A DNA stretch of 64,000 nt from Escarpia spicata. Its lineage: Eukaryota; Annelida; Polychaeta; Sabellida; Siboglinidae. A program made the translations under genes and the position numbers. The DNA is taken from positions 6,571,717 to 6,635,716 of the forward strand of contig OZ023212.1 in NCBI GenBank assembly GCA_963995525.1, in the 5' to 3' direction. The notes beneath the pieces were generated by a model. That model was not told the origin of the DNA and ran no database searches. It was given only the letters and a program-made list of their open reading frames with translations. Numbering within the stretch: the first letter of the stretch is position 1; every line of letters begins with the position of its first letter. This document shows, in pieces, positions 1-12,080 of this stretch.

Positions 1-997
1 GTTACGCATGGTCAAATTACTGTGCGTCGTAACTTTTGTTAATCCAGCGGAGATGTGCTGAACAATGACGGAATTGTGCACTTTTTGATAAAACATGACA
101 CTTGGCACATCTATTCAACACCCCGAGGAAACCATTTTGAAGATTTGAAAACCCCTAAAACATATATTTTGACAAAAAATGATAGCTCTGTGTTGCGCTA
201 TTATTAATATATTAGAGGAAATTGGATTTGGTGGCCATTTAAAAAATGACCATTATTTCTGGACTCAGCAAAATGGTTCCCTTGGGATGTAGAATCGTTA
301 TGCCAACTGTCTATCTTATATCAAAACGTGCAAAATCTCTTCACCTATCCGCTGGAATATGTCTAGAAACAAAAGATCGTATCCGCAGGAGTGCGGGCGT
401 GCTAATGCTAGTGTGCCGTTGTGGTGCGCGTTGTGGTGCGCGTTGTCATATTAATGAAACAACTCTTGCCTAGGCGTGGCTAGCTGGTTGTGATAACTGG
501 TTCGACCTATTGACATTCACAAACGGAAAATAACAGGGAGCCGCGACTATTCATACACGAGGGGGTTCAGGGGGTCCTGGATCACAATTCACAGTGAAAA
601 AATATTTTAAACCACATGAATTGGTTCCCAGTCCAGAATTATATAAGCTAATTGGTTTTCAGATGATTTTACCAAAATTACGAATGAGAAGTTGCTAAAA
701 CCAACTAGCATATGGTTGTGGATATTATGCAGCTTTGCTGTCTTGGCAAATTGATTGTGAAATGAAATAAGTGAAACAATCGAATTTAGGAGGCAAGTTT
801 AATTTCTTCATATTCCGATGACGAATTGATTTTAATAAAAAATTTGATAGTGTGATATTGCCGTACAGAGTAGTGACGTAGCATAGAGCAAAGGCATGTT
901 GGTTACCAAACAGAACCAACAAGCGAAGGATTGCGAGAGACGAGGTTAGTGTAAAAGAAAGTTTTAATAATAATACTAATAATACAATTTATTCGTA
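1..997. other. no gene recognised
   Basis: AT-rich sequence with only short chance frames. No splice-bounded exon, RNA gene or transposon motif is visible to me. Confidence 0.5.
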
Positions 998-1845
998 CTA
1001 AAAATTGTACATTTCTACTAAAACAATATGTATAAATAAACTACTGTGTACAGAAAACAGCAAGTAATGAGCGCAACTCATGTATAGATAAAATGAAATG
1101 CTCCCAGGATTATCTAAGCGCTCTAACACATCTTTTATTAATGACACTTTGCCTACCAGTTGCTCATCTAGCCCCTCCTGGTAATGGTCTTGAATCATAA
1201 AAGTGATTAGACTTCATACTACAGAACGTCATGACATCAAGTTTCAGTTTGAACAAGATGCAATTGGAACTTTTAGCCATATACGAACCACTACCTTGAA
1301 GGGCTAAATGAACGAGCATTTTCAAACTAGTGTTGTTGCATGTTATGCAACTCTGAATAAATTGCACAATTCGATACATAATATCCGACTTTGAATTCGT
1401 AAACAATCTGCTAAAGGTGGCGCCATATTGCAGTGAGTGCAAACTGGTAGATTAAGCAATTTTCTTATACCTTTGCGCCACGTAGTATAAAACTCATCAA
1501 CACATTTGTCTTGCAAATTCCACAAACATACACCATGGAAAGATGTACAGAACGACACAAATAATTGACGTGTGGTGCTTATATAATAAAATTCAAAATT
1601 AGCAGAGACTGCATTTACACGCCATGTAAAATCATGACACATATCTTTGACCACAGTTTGGTGAGTGCCAGGACCTATCATGTGTTTGTTTCACTTGTAT
1701 AACATCCAAGTCAAATGGACAATCAGTACCACTGCCGTATTGAATAAGTTGACATTTTGACGGGTTAAATTGTAAATCATATTTATATGCAAATTTTAGA
1801 CATATATCACAGATTTTGTTCAATGTGTAAGAAGACAGAGGCGAG
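998..1845 (-). pseudogene. non-LTR retrotransposon reverse transcriptase, C-terminal remnant
   Basis: Reading down the minus strand, consecutive pieces in shifting frames follow the order of a CR1/Jockey-type LINE ORF2 C-terminus. About 1823-1725 encodes LNKICDICLKFAYKYDLQFN, followed by a Lys-Cys-x-Leu-Ile segment, the strand region after the catalytic YxDD motif. About 1560-1410 carries a thumb-like segment with FYTTWRKGIRKLLNLP, typical of the xYxxWRKGxRRxLxLP block in many invertebrate LINEs. About 1400-1000 continues as a Leu-rich tail. At least two frame changes separate the pieces, so it is dead. The polymerase N-terminal half and endonuclease are absent. Family placement is by recognised motifs, not alignment. 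Confidence 0.6.
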
Positions 1846-1929
1846 AAGCTGACTAATGGGGGCTTGGCATGTAGTGCGAGTGGGAGAAGAACGGTTGGCA
1901 AAGAAAACAGATGCCCGGAGATTGAAAGA

Positions 1930-1992
1930 ATGAGAGCGAAATGTAGACGGGAGTGGAGACGGTTGGTGGAGACAGCTGCGCAAGAACAGTAA
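1930..1992 (+). pseudogene. LINE ORF2 extreme C-terminus fragment, copy A
   Basis: A short in-frame segment ends EWRRLVETAAQEQ and a stop codon. The same ending (EWRRLVETAMQEQ, stop) is at 25122-25184. The DRxEWRRLVExA block just before a stop is characteristic of the last residues of several non-LTR retrotransposon ORF2 proteins. Flanking similarity between the two copies runs through the AG-rich 3' part (about 1900-2040 against 25105-25235). It is oriented opposite to the adjacent reverse transcriptase remnant, so it is a separate insertion. Confidence 0.55.
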
Positions 1993-2044
1993 GGGGGAAC
2001 AGAAAGAAAGGAAAAGAGAAATCGAGGACGAGTATTTTTTCCAA

Positions 2045-2400
2045 TGGTGTTTTGCCCCTGTCTACCCGAGTAGTGCCATTGGGAGACTACTCCACATTAC
2101 CTTAGCCATGCAGTCTGAAACACCTTCGTCAGTAGAGCAATAGCATCCTGCTCAGGTGGGTCGAGAGAGGTGACGAAATAATGGAGACGCGACGAAACAT
2201 AACGAAAATACCGCGATGACAATTATAACTTCGCCGTAGCTGCGGTTTCGTTGAAATACCGGTTATTTCGACTTGTACATCGCCATTGGCGGTTGCTTGA
2301 ACGCAACATACTCTGCTATTGTAATCGTGTCAGGTCCGCGAACAGACGGTCGAGCGAAATGGCAGAATCGGATTAAGAAAAAGTAATTTCGCCTATGATT
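2045..2400. other. no gene recognised
   Basis: Moderately GC-rich unique-looking sequence before a TG repeat. No coding or RNA signal seen. Confidence 0.4.
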
Positions 2401-2402
2401 TG

Positions 2403-2403
<1 letters not shown>

Positions 2404-2476
<73 letters not shown>

Positions 2477-2510
2477 TGTGTGGGTGTGTGTGTGTATGTG
2501 TGTGTGTACA
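2404..2510. repeat. (TG)n microsatellite
   Basis: Near-perfect TG dinucleotide tract with a few GG and TA interruptions toward its end. Confidence 0.95.
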
Positions 2511-2518
2511 GCTGAATA

Positions 2519-2608
2519 TTGTAGAAGGTAAGGAGGGGTGAGAACCATTGTGATATGTTAACCGGTCAACCACTGCCCAGGGTCTCCACAATCCAAAATT
2601 TGGCGCTG
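2519..2608 (+). repeat. dispersed repeat, copy A
   Basis: The block starting TTGTAGAAGGTAAGGAGG and containing CACTGCCC is similar along about 85 bases to 11101-11190. Both copies share the same order of short matches. Family not recognised. Confidence 0.5.
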
Positions 2609-2630
2609 TTGGCCATATCATATATTTCAC

Positions 2631-2632
<2 letters not shown>

Positions 2633-2671
<39 letters not shown>

Positions 2672-2677
2672 AATGTG

Positions 2678-2719
<42 letters not shown>

Positions 2720-2800
2720 GAAATATATGATATGCATAATATATGTCGTATTATATGATATTATATATATATATATATATACATATAATGTGAAATATAT
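2633..2800. repeat. (AT)n microsatellite with palindromic units
   Basis: Three AT dinucleotide tracts are separated by short spacers containing TGAAATATATGATATG-like words that recur on both sides, giving high self-complementarity. Confidence 0.9.
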
Positions 2801-2816
2801 GATATGGCCAGCAGCC

Positions 2817-3945
2817 AGACCTGGGGCGGAAGTACCCGGTACTCGTGTACAGTTTTGAAGTACTCGTACTCATAAAACTTATGGGTCATGGACTCGTACT
2901 CATACTCACTGTACTCAGATTTTACGACTACATCTGAGTACTTTCTCAATATATATACTGGGGAAAATAAATTAATGTTTAGTTATAAAATGAAACTTTT
3001 CTGAAATATTTAAATGTTAAACTATTTTTTAATACTTTGTTATTTCTGATAGAATACCACCTTACCATACCTACCCATAGTACACCCTCATTCTCTGATA
3101 ACCATGGCTATGGCTCCCAAACATGGCAACAGGCAACATCTTTTCCTTGTCAGAAACACCCTGTTAAACAAACAATAATTGTAGGCTATCAGTTCAAGCC
3201 ATAAACCTGTTTGTTTAATTAAGCCACCAGTCCACAAAGAACCAGTTAGCAGTTAACCCACCAGTTAGACAATAAAAATGCCTTTGGTATAGTATGGAGA
3301 CTGAATGGGATTTTGAGCCTGTTATATGCAAATCCTCTAAAAACCAGTAGTCTACGATCACAAAATATAAATTGCAAACTTCTAATATCAACAGATTGCT
3401 GATTGTAGAGGTGAACGAATACCTCAGTCAGCCATGTACAGATCGTCACAGTGACCCACTGCAGTTCAGTAAAGGGTCAACTCATCAATTTTCTAACTCT
3501 GACTCAGTTGGCCCCTCACCAAATTAGCGTTCCAGCCTCATCAGCCCCAGTTGAAAGGGTATTTAGCATAGCCGGGAAAGTATTCCGCCCTGAACGGTGC
3601 AGCCTGGAAGACTCAACCTTTGAACAACTCATGTTCATTCGGCGCAATGGCAAATAGATGATAAGATCATAGGATGCCACTGAAATGAATGCCAACGAAG
3701 TGAATTTCATTGTTGATGAAATAAAGGTTTTTGTTACAGTTTTCCTTATAAAAAATTATCAACTGCCATTCCATATTCATTTGTGCTGAGTTATATAAGT
3801 TAGATTAATTAATAATTTTTAAATACGTGATTATTTAATATTTATATATTTTTAATGTACTCGTACTTTTATTCGTACTCGTGAGAATGTACTCGTATCT
3901 GTACTTGTACTCAGCTTTTAGAAAACCCTCCACTGGCGGCTGAAC
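2817..3945 (+). mobile_element. hAT-superfamily DNA transposon remnant
   Basis: Both ends carry clustered TACTCGTACTC/GAGTACGAGTA words (about 2835-2945 and 3855-3915), an arrangement of subterminal repeats seen in hAT elements. The interior holds the transposase C-terminus on the plus strand. Terminal inverted repeats are not clean and no 8-bp target duplication is obvious, so the exact ends are approximate. Confidence 0.55.
3408..3657 (+). pseudogene. hAT transposase C-terminal dimerisation region, frameshifted
   Basis: The first part (from about 3408) reads EVNEYLSQPCTDRHSDPLQF, matching the hAT pattern E-V-x-x-Y-L-x-x-P-x-x-D-R-x-x-D-P-L. After a frame change around 3465-3500 the plus strand reads LAPHQISVPASSAPVERVFS, then IAGKV and a short tail to TAG at 3655-3657. 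The PASSAPxERVFSxAG signature is the diagnostic hAT dimerisation motif. No complete catalytic domain or start codon remains. The copy is an immobile fossil. Confidence 0.8.
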
Positions 3946-4750
3946 CAAATGGTGTAGTATAATATATATATATATATATCTATATATATCCCTCTCTCTC
4001 CCCCTCCCCCTCTCTCGCTCGCTCGCACTCTCTTTTTCTCTGGTGGAGGAAGACAGGAGTCCGGCATTCGCTGCGTAGTTGATTGTTAATATGTATCAAA
4101 CATGGCGGGAAACGTGCGATTAGCACGGTGTGCTGCATTCTTTTGGCTTTGGCTCAAGAAGAGTGCCTTACCTTCGTGTTTCATTTTGTTTTTATCGCAA
4201 ATGCATCAGACGCACGTGGAATCATACCGTTTTAATTGTGTGGTACTTTCTCGGAAATTAGATGACGCCGGAGCCAATTGTTGTCATCATCTCACCATCA
4301 GCTTTCACAGTCTCATGTACCACTGCATACGTTCGTCCATACTACACGGTATACAGCTGCGCGGATGTCATACTTTTTCAACGTAGTATCATTGGAAGTG
4401 GTAGAAATCACTTCAGGGAGGTAATTTAATGATATCATATGCATTTACGGCAACGACATTCCTTAGCGGGAGAGCACAAAGACCGAGTTCGTTTGGCGCT
4501 CGTCGTATGGCCTGGAGGTACTGCGTTCGCAATCATGGCGTTGAATTAAAAATTGATATAATTTATATTTTAACATAAAGCATAGCTGGGCATTGGAAGT
4601 AGGTAACAGTGAAATAGTGTGTGTAGGGGATGACATACTAAAATATGTAGTTGTCTTCTACCTGACATATGTGCCCGGAAGTATAAAAACAAACACGTTG
4701 GGTAGACACACACGCACGCATGCACGAAGATACACACGACCGCCTCGCTC
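3946..4750. other. no gene recognised
   Basis: Contains a short TA tract (about 3961-3990) and CT-rich low complexity (3991-4040). Otherwise unrecognised. Confidence 0.4.
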
Positions 4751-4751
4751 A

Positions 4752-4904
<153 letters not shown>

Positions 4905-5544
4905 TCTATCTTTCTCTTTGTCTTCTCTACTTCTCTGTACTCGTTAGACCGAGAGAAGATTGGCGGTGTTGCAGGTTTCTTCTGAGAGAAACCCGTGGCG
5001 TCTGATCTGGTCTGGTCGGACGAGAAATGACAGTGTATCTCGGCCTTTAGGATCAGTGGCGCATGACGTAAATCACACGCAGCATGCAATATATAACTGA
5101 CCGCCTTCGATTATTAAAACTGGCCGGAGGGAATATTTTCTCATTTTCCCAATAGCGTGCTTCGTAAACCCGTAAACCCAAGCCCGGCTATTGCGGCCGT
5201 GATTAGCATTCGTGTACTAGGGCACGGAGCACAGATGGCTGCAGATGATGACGCGGGATTAGGTGGCGAATATTGCTTCGTGCCAATGTAATACAAATGA
5301 TCAGAACGGCTGTGATTGCTGTTATTTCTAGTTGGATGTCACAAGGAGAATGCATTAATAATTGCGCACGTATTCACACATGCATGCACGTACGACCATA
5401 TACATCGACAATGCTCAACAGGCTGATATAGTGTAGTGCTAGGTTCGAGACGGGCCGCCATGTTGGTTCAGAAAGTTGTGTTTATGGCCAGATCAAACGA
5501 CACAGTCGTTTATCACAAACTGCATAATTGTTATTCGCTAACAT

Positions 5545-5887
5545 AGGCGTCGGAACCGACGAGCGGTGGGGGGCCTTTGGGGGTAAGCACCCGAATATTT
5601 TAAGTGGGGGTTGGTGAGTTTGATATAGCATTAGTCTCCCGATACTTAGGGAAGGTGGATGAATTGTAGTTTTAATGAGGCTAAATTGAAAGTTTTTGAT
5701 AAGCCTTAAGATGGGGTGTTTGTGTGAGCTTCAAAGGGGTGCAAATTATTTTTTTTAGAGTCTCAAGGTTGTTTTGGCGAGCGTCAAGGAGGGTGTAAAT
5801 GGAGATTTTTGGCGAGCCTCGGGGGGAGGGCACATATGGAGGTTTCTGGTGAGTATCAGTCCCCAATAGTTACCGTGTTCCGACGCC
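5545..5887. mobile_element. short TIR element (MITE-like), GGCGTCGGAAC ends
   Basis: The ends are an 11-bp inverted repeat, GGCGTCGGAAC at 5545-5555 and its complement GTTCCGACGCC at 5877-5887. The 343-bp interior is G/T-rich with degenerate internal repeats of a GGxGTGxAAATxGAGxTTTTTGGCGAGC type. A related copy begins with the same terminus at 49168. A weaker relative is at 23060-23235. There is no coding capacity. Family unknown. Confidence 0.5.
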
Positions 5888-5961
5888 AGTGTTTAACATA
5901 TGTCGAACAAGCAAAGGCCAATATGATCTGCGTTATATTGACCGTCGCGAGTTTTCCCCAA

Positions 5962-6087
5962 CACTCTTGTATTACATTCCTCCACTGGTTTCTTCAGCTT
6001 GACTCTTGTATTACATTCCTCCAATGGTTTCTTCAGCTTGACTCTTGTATTACATTCCTCCTCTGGTTTCTTCAGCTTGACTCTTCT
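5962..6087 (+). repeat. 39-bp tandem repeat, about 3.2 copies
   Basis: The unit ACTCTTGTATTACATTCCTC plus 19 further bases occurs three times with only one or two base changes between copies, then breaks off after ACTCTTC. The 39-bp period is a multiple of three, so one frame repeats a 13-residue Leu/Phe-rich block. There is no evidence that it is translated. Confidence 0.85.
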
Positions 6088-6117
6088 TTATTATTGTTTG
6101 GAAGTTTTTTTACATGA

Positions 6118-7520
6118 CATCTGAATAAGTAAATATTACACACCGATCTTGGAAATCTCTTACAAATCCCATACGGAGAGAGTGAATTTTCGTACGGACG
6201 ATTTACTTGTACAAAAGGCATTAAAACATACGGTTAGATGTGCACTACTTGTAGTGGGTATGTTACCGTAATTAAAGCAAATGGATCTCATGTGTCCCAT
6301 TTTAGAGCAGTTAATGGCCAACTTGCGCTGGTGGTACACACCGTAATGATTACGTACTAAGGTTACAGTTTGCAGGTGGAAGAGTACACCACGAGCGCCC
6401 TAAGATCTGCCTTGTATAAGGCTAACGGAACTGCGTGCCGATGTAGCACATATTAATCAAATGCCTGTTAACCTGACATCGGGGTAGGAAAAATATGCCA
6501 TGACGTTTTCTGACAGCGAAGTATTTTTATGTGTTATGTTAACCCACCGGACATTTTGAAACTCTCATTTACTCTAATACCCACGTTTAGCCAGTAGCAG
6601 TTGCTGTATCAACATACTGATTATGCAAACGTTTCGAAATAGGTATTCGCTATCCTTTACCAAATTTACAACTTAGTAGTTTAACACCCGTTCTTCCTTA
6701 TAGCTAGGCACTCTAGAGAATGTTTGTTTTTACTAAGAAAACGCAACACATTCCTTTATTTGTATTACCAAGTTAGTATATTGGGAGGAGACGTAATTTT
6801 TCAATTGAAATGTATATCCTGTTTATAATTTTGTTTACACAGCCTGTAAGTATAAACGCATTGTGTAAAAAGCACACATCATGTGAAGATTTGGTCTATT
6901 AATGTGATCAAATCTCAACGATAACTTCCCGTCATTGACATTCGCAGTTACCAGTTTCGTTCAGTTAATTAAAGAGCAACACGTGTGCAATATTAACCAA
7001 ACAACATAGAAAGTTTAAATATGTTTTACGATGAGATCTGGTGTAAAGGAATGAATTGTTTGTGGTGCCCGGAGATCTCTGTGACGTACCGTGTCCTTCG
7101 AACCGTCAACAGAACGTAATTACTCGACATTAGCAGCATTAGCGACATGTTTACTCATCGCGTTGTCGAAACCAGACACTGACTTCGATTCATCTTACAT
7201 TTCTGTACATCACTGCTTTCAACAACGCAAACAAATCCATTGAAACTAGACACGTCACAGCGGCGTGACAATAAATCACAACGCTCAGTCAATGTCTGAT
7301 CCAAGTCACAAATAACAGGCTGGGTAAAATCTTCGTCGAGTAACGAATAAGACGTTTGCTGATTTCGTGATAGAATAACTAACTTGCATACATTTTTTTG
7401 AGTTTGAAGTAGTTCAATTATGTTTTACCTATGACATCCTCGTTCATGGTTCATGTGTGAGTTTGATTTGCGCCTCGCTTACCACTTTTACTGTACCGTT
7501 CGGTTATGTAAACTCAATTC
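6118..7520. other. no gene recognised
   Basis: AT-rich sequence with no exon, RNA or transposon signal that I can support. Confidence 0.4.
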
Positions 7521-7544
7521 CTGGTGTAATAATACATCACCTCT
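7521..7544 (+). repeat. 24-bp direct repeat, left copy
   Basis: Identical over 24 bases to 8765-8788. It contains the partly palindromic word GGTGTAATAATACATCACC. The copies flank about 1.2 kb with no recognised gene. Confidence 0.8.
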
Positions 7545-8764
7545 AATATATTGTCAAGATTACGTGAATATAAGAGATTATCATGTGCAAGGCAATTTGT
7601 ATCGGTACTCTTTGTAACGGTTTGCTGGTGTAAAGACAATTACGCTATCTTCACACAGGCATTTGCACCTGTGTCTTAGAACGGTTAAACTAATTGCATG
7701 TCTTTACATACGCAAACCGTTGCACGTTATGTAGCTTGTTGCAAGTTGCAACGGTAGAAATGGTTCTGTACAGAGAGCTTAGGAAACTTCAAACGTACTT
7801 TTACAAATGCGTTTTTGCAGATAATGTTCAAGAAGAGCGTGCCATCTTTATTATATGCAATGCAAATAGACAGCCAACTACGTGCGGCAGTTTCCCTACA
7901 AACTAAGTCCCACTGACAACTGAATGCAATGTCAAAGTGAATAGCTAAAGCCGTACAAACAAAACACGCTACACGCCCGCGCGAGATTGGTTTAGCGTTT
8001 TTATGTCACCCACTTCGCTGCAGCTGTCAGTGTCAATAGGTTGTCTTTTGTAGATAAATATAATTTACTCAACTTACTACAACGGTGTGACGGTTCAAAT
8101 TAGTTTTTCTCGATCTGCAGCCATAGCAACAACGAATGCCAAACAAAACAATCGTCTGTGTTATGACGTAATGCAATTGTACGTTGTCGTCGGTGTGTGG
8201 ATGTTCTGCTTGTGACCGACATGCCGTTATTCTATGTCCCCTCGTTGCACCGGAAGTGGCTCGCTACGTCATCCCGCTGGGATGACGGAAACCGCACCGC
8301 ACTAGACAGGGATGGCGGAAACCATCCTCGCGCGCCAGGGATCGCTTCTGCTGATTACGTCAGTGCCAGCCAGCAGTAACCCCTAGCTGATCGCTTTGCG
8401 AAACTCTGAATTTAAGCTCAGCCTATGAAATCGCTCACTAGATCAGTGGATCTCGGCAGGTCATAATAAAACTAATTTCAACCAACCGTGGCTCGTGTTA
8501 CATGCAATGTTTAGGAAGTAGATGCAATTATTCGAATACACAATACCGCTCAGCTGCTCGGGCTAATGGGCGAAAGGGTAATTATATATTAGGATTCCCA
8601 GAAGTCGTGTATCCGTCGTCAAATTGGGGCGGGTAGTTGCGCTGTTCTCACGGGTGATGCAGTCGCGACTGGCGAAGTCCATTACTAGTTTGACTCAGCT
8701 AACTTCGGTACTTCGCGTAAGGGATCAGCCAGGGCAAACAGCCCTGGCTTGCGAGGATGAATGG
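7545..8764. other. segment between direct repeats, nothing recognised
   Basis: No transposase, RNA gene or exon is evident. A 9-bp-stem hairpin (AGCCAGGGC / GCCCTGGCT, 5-nt loop) lies near the right end at about 8729-8751. Confidence 0.35.
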
Positions 8765-8788
8765 CTGGTGTAATAATACATCACCTCT
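8765..8788 (+). repeat. 24-bp direct repeat, right copy
   Basis: Exact match to 7521-7544. Confidence 0.8.
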
Positions 8789-9855
8789 CAAACAGAAAAA
8801 GGTAACTGTAAAGTTATTCATGGAACTGTTTTATTGAGTGTAGATAAACTAGATGACACGAATTACTGTTAGCGCAAGAACATGACAGTCTGAAAGTAAA
8901 AAAGATAGTTTGAATGTAAGAAAGCAATATGTAGTCTTCCTTGATTATTAAAAAATCCGATAATGTTTCATTGGATATTCGAAGGTGAAACTCAGTTTCT
9001 GGTGAGATAAATGATGTCTAACTACCTTACACCGACCCGTGGAGGAACACGCCAAGGACAGCACTTGTCACCATCACAGTATGTTGAGTTTAAACTTGTC
9101 CCTCCGACCATTTAATGTCTGCTGTCGACATTGGATGCATTGGATAATAATTTTAACACAACTATAAGGGCATTCCAGCGACGCCACCGGGGGAATTACT
9201 GATATATAAATATGTCCACTAAAAAAGTAATAACTGTAAATATCTACCTTCATCTTTTTTTCAAATGCATCGCCAATTGGTAGATCATAGGCCAATGACT
9301 TAAGGACGTGAACGAACATAACATAGAAAAGGGTGAGTTGACCTCGACGCCTCGGAGGAAATAGACTTACAAAACTAAAATATTTGCGTATTATTTTATA
9401 AATAAATAATTATGTTGTAATATGTAGTGTCGTCGTCTTCAAGTTGTTCAAGTTTTTAAAAATCAAATTATTACAGTCTGTTTAAAATGTTTTTTAATTT
9501 TAATTTTAAATTACGATTCAAACATTGCCAGACCCTTGTACTTAAGCCAAATAAGTATCGCATTATATTCGACACCAAGCGGCTGCTTGACATTTTGGCG
9601 ACAACGAGTGAAATTACTCATAATCATGGCGGATATGATTGCAAAAGCATACCTAAAACACCACCATGCAAAACTAATTATTCGGGACATCATCATGTCG
9701 GCTATATTAAAAGAAACATGGAAACAGGAAACTGTCAGAAATATGTTGCTGTATAAAATATATCATTATGATGTATGACCTACAGAAACATACTACGAGG
9801 TACTGATAACAAGAATACGGACTAATAATAATTAAATGTATTGCGAAATCATCAG
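8789..9855. other. no gene recognised
   Basis: AT-rich sequence. The overlapping frames at 9487-9778 have no family resemblance that I recognise. Confidence 0.4.
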
Positions 9856-9857
9856 TT

Positions 9858-9965
9858 CAGATGTGTGTGCGTGTGCGTGTGCGTGTGCGTGTGCGTGTGC
9901 GTGTGCGTGTGCGTGTGCGTGCGTGTGTCGGTGCGTATGCCTGCGTGCGAGTACGTACGCGTGCG
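9858..9965. repeat. (GTGTGC)n microsatellite
   Basis: GTGTGC hexamer repeat decaying into GCGTAC-rich sequence. Confidence 0.9.
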
Positions 9966-10290
9966 TGTGACTCGTGTGCGAGTTAACCATGGTAAGGCCC
10001 GTGTGCTCAGATAGTGTCCCGTTTGTCGAATAGTCAGCGGAGGACGACGTTTCCCCATAGGCATGGAAATAGGTGGTGTAGTGTTTTGGCCAAAAAATCA
10101 ACACCTGCACCCAAAGAAAGATGTCTCCGAAAGACCAGGAATAATGTGCTTGGGTATCGCAATGATCGAATGCTTGAAACAATCACGTTTACTCTTTATA
10201 GTGCCAAACTTAAGGCGGGGCAGACGGGACAGTCGCTCTGGGGCTACACAATATATTTTTTGGGGGACCTCCATACAACGTTTTTGGGTA

Positions 10291-10994
10291 GTGTAACTAG
10301 GGGCAAAACGCCCATACGGGGCAAAAAGGCCAACGTCTTTTACTCGAGCTAGTATTAAAATATCCACTAGATGGCGACGTGAGGTTCCAGACAAACGCAT
10401 CTGCTGCGCAAATTTGCAAATTAAGTCGTCAGATAGATTCACGATGGTGAGTGAGACCACGATATCACTTTGCTACCTTCACGCTATAAGCTTCCAAAAA
10501 GTTCAATTGTTACCAAGGAGAACACAGTACAACGTTACATTTACATATGTAGTTTTTTATCCTCCCATTTTCTTATAAGTTGCAAAAATCATCACTGACA
10601 TGGCCGATAATGCAGCGCAATACAGATAAGCGCATCATATCTACCAGCACTATGTTGGGGCGAAACGCGCATGTAGTCTGCGCGTTTTGCCCCATTACTG
10701 TATACGTTGTTCCAATGCTGCAAAACATGCGTTTTCGCATTAATATTAATATAGTGGAGTAAAACGCACATGGTATGTGCGTTTTGCTCACCCCATGGGG
10801 AAAAAGGCCTATTTTGATTTTTCACAAACTTGTGTATATTTGTCGTTATGCAATATCTATTGAAAATCGAACAACGCAGAATGATAGACAAGGTGAATAG
10901 CTATAAGAACATGTGCTTGTGTTCCGTCCGCTGTTTACCATTGCTATTCACGGACCAACTTGCCTTAACGTGTGCGTTTTGCCCCTTGTTACCC
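10291..10994. mobile_element. TA-flanked TIR element (MITE-like) with internal palindromes
   Basis: Terminal inverted repeats of about 21 bp match at 19 positions. The left end is GTGTAACTAGGGGCAAAACG and the right end is the complement of GGGTAACAAGGGGCAAAACG. Both are flanked by TA, as expected for a TA target duplication. The GGGGCAAAACGC word recurs inside in opposed pairs, forming near-perfect palindromes at 10657-10693 and about 10756-10787. There is no transposase frame. TA duplication fits the Tc1/mariner/pogo target preference, but the family is not established. Confidence 0.65.
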
Positions 10995-11100
10995 TAATTT
11001 CTTTGGGATTAAAATGTTTTAGGTGTAACTGGAGTGCTTCAATATGATACAAGTTGGTGTTCTAACTGGGCAAATGTCTTATTTTGCTGTGACGTTCCTG

Positions 11101-11190
11101 TTGTAGAAGGTAGGAAGGAGTGAGAACTAGTATGGTTCGATGCCCGGCCAATCACTGCCCCTCCAGTCCTAAATCCGGTGCTGCCTTTTG
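11101..11190 (+). repeat. dispersed repeat, copy B
   Basis: Similar to 2519-2608. Both start TTGTAGAAGGTA and share CACTGCCC and a CCTxxAATCCxxxxTxxxGCTG block. Confidence 0.5.
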
Positions 11191-12080
11191 AGCAGGAGGA
11201 TCTTAGGCGAAAACGTATAGTTCATCTTGGTTCATTGGTCAACAGAAAATGGCAACTTCAGTTTTCTTGTTACTAAAACTTCGGAGAATGCATTTGTAAA
11301 TGTTGCCGTAAATAAACATTCCATGCGTGCGGGTGCCCGACGCTAATATACTGTACCCCACTAGTACCGTTAGCCATATGTTCGACCTTCTCTATAAGAC
11401 TAACGTTATCTCTACGATCAGTTATACGCAACGAACTCGCCCGTATGTTCGCACTTAGCCTACTACTGTTTGGCGCGGCCCAGATTATCTTAGGCGAAAT
11501 TCGCTGTAGTGGCGCTCCCTCGTGGACAACTGCTCATGATAAAATCCATTCACAAACGTCGCCCCCTGTCGGATAGCTGAGCGTATACCCACCATTAGCG
11601 TTGGATGGAAACAAGACGGACATAGCTTCCTGCAACCCCCCACGTACAAATGGTTGGTTTGATGTGCAAAAGGGGTAATGTTTATGGATATTTTTTTTTT
11701 TACATCAAAAGTTTGTATGCATTTGTAAGGGGAAACACGAAATAAATGCGCTCCAAACAACACTGACATCGTGACGAATTTGATTGGTTAACCAGAATAC
11801 GGGTAACAGATAGGTCGGATTTTTTGAAAATAAAACTTCTAGAGGCATTTTGGAGGAACAGTTCAATTGTGTTAAATATATTGAGTGTGTTGAATCCTTT
11901 TTTGGTGACCGTCACCTTGTGACGTCACTCTATGACTTTCAAAATGGCAGAAAGTGAACAATTACCTCCCACCGAGGTGATTTTGGCACGCATTTATATA
12001 TATATATATATATCTTCTTTTATATATCCCAAACGAACTATTTTTGTAGTTTTTCTTATCAAACAATCACCCTTGCGTAG
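11191..12080. other. no gene recognised
   Basis: Includes a poly-T tract (11691-11702) and a short TA repeat (about 11995-12013). Confidence 0.4.
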
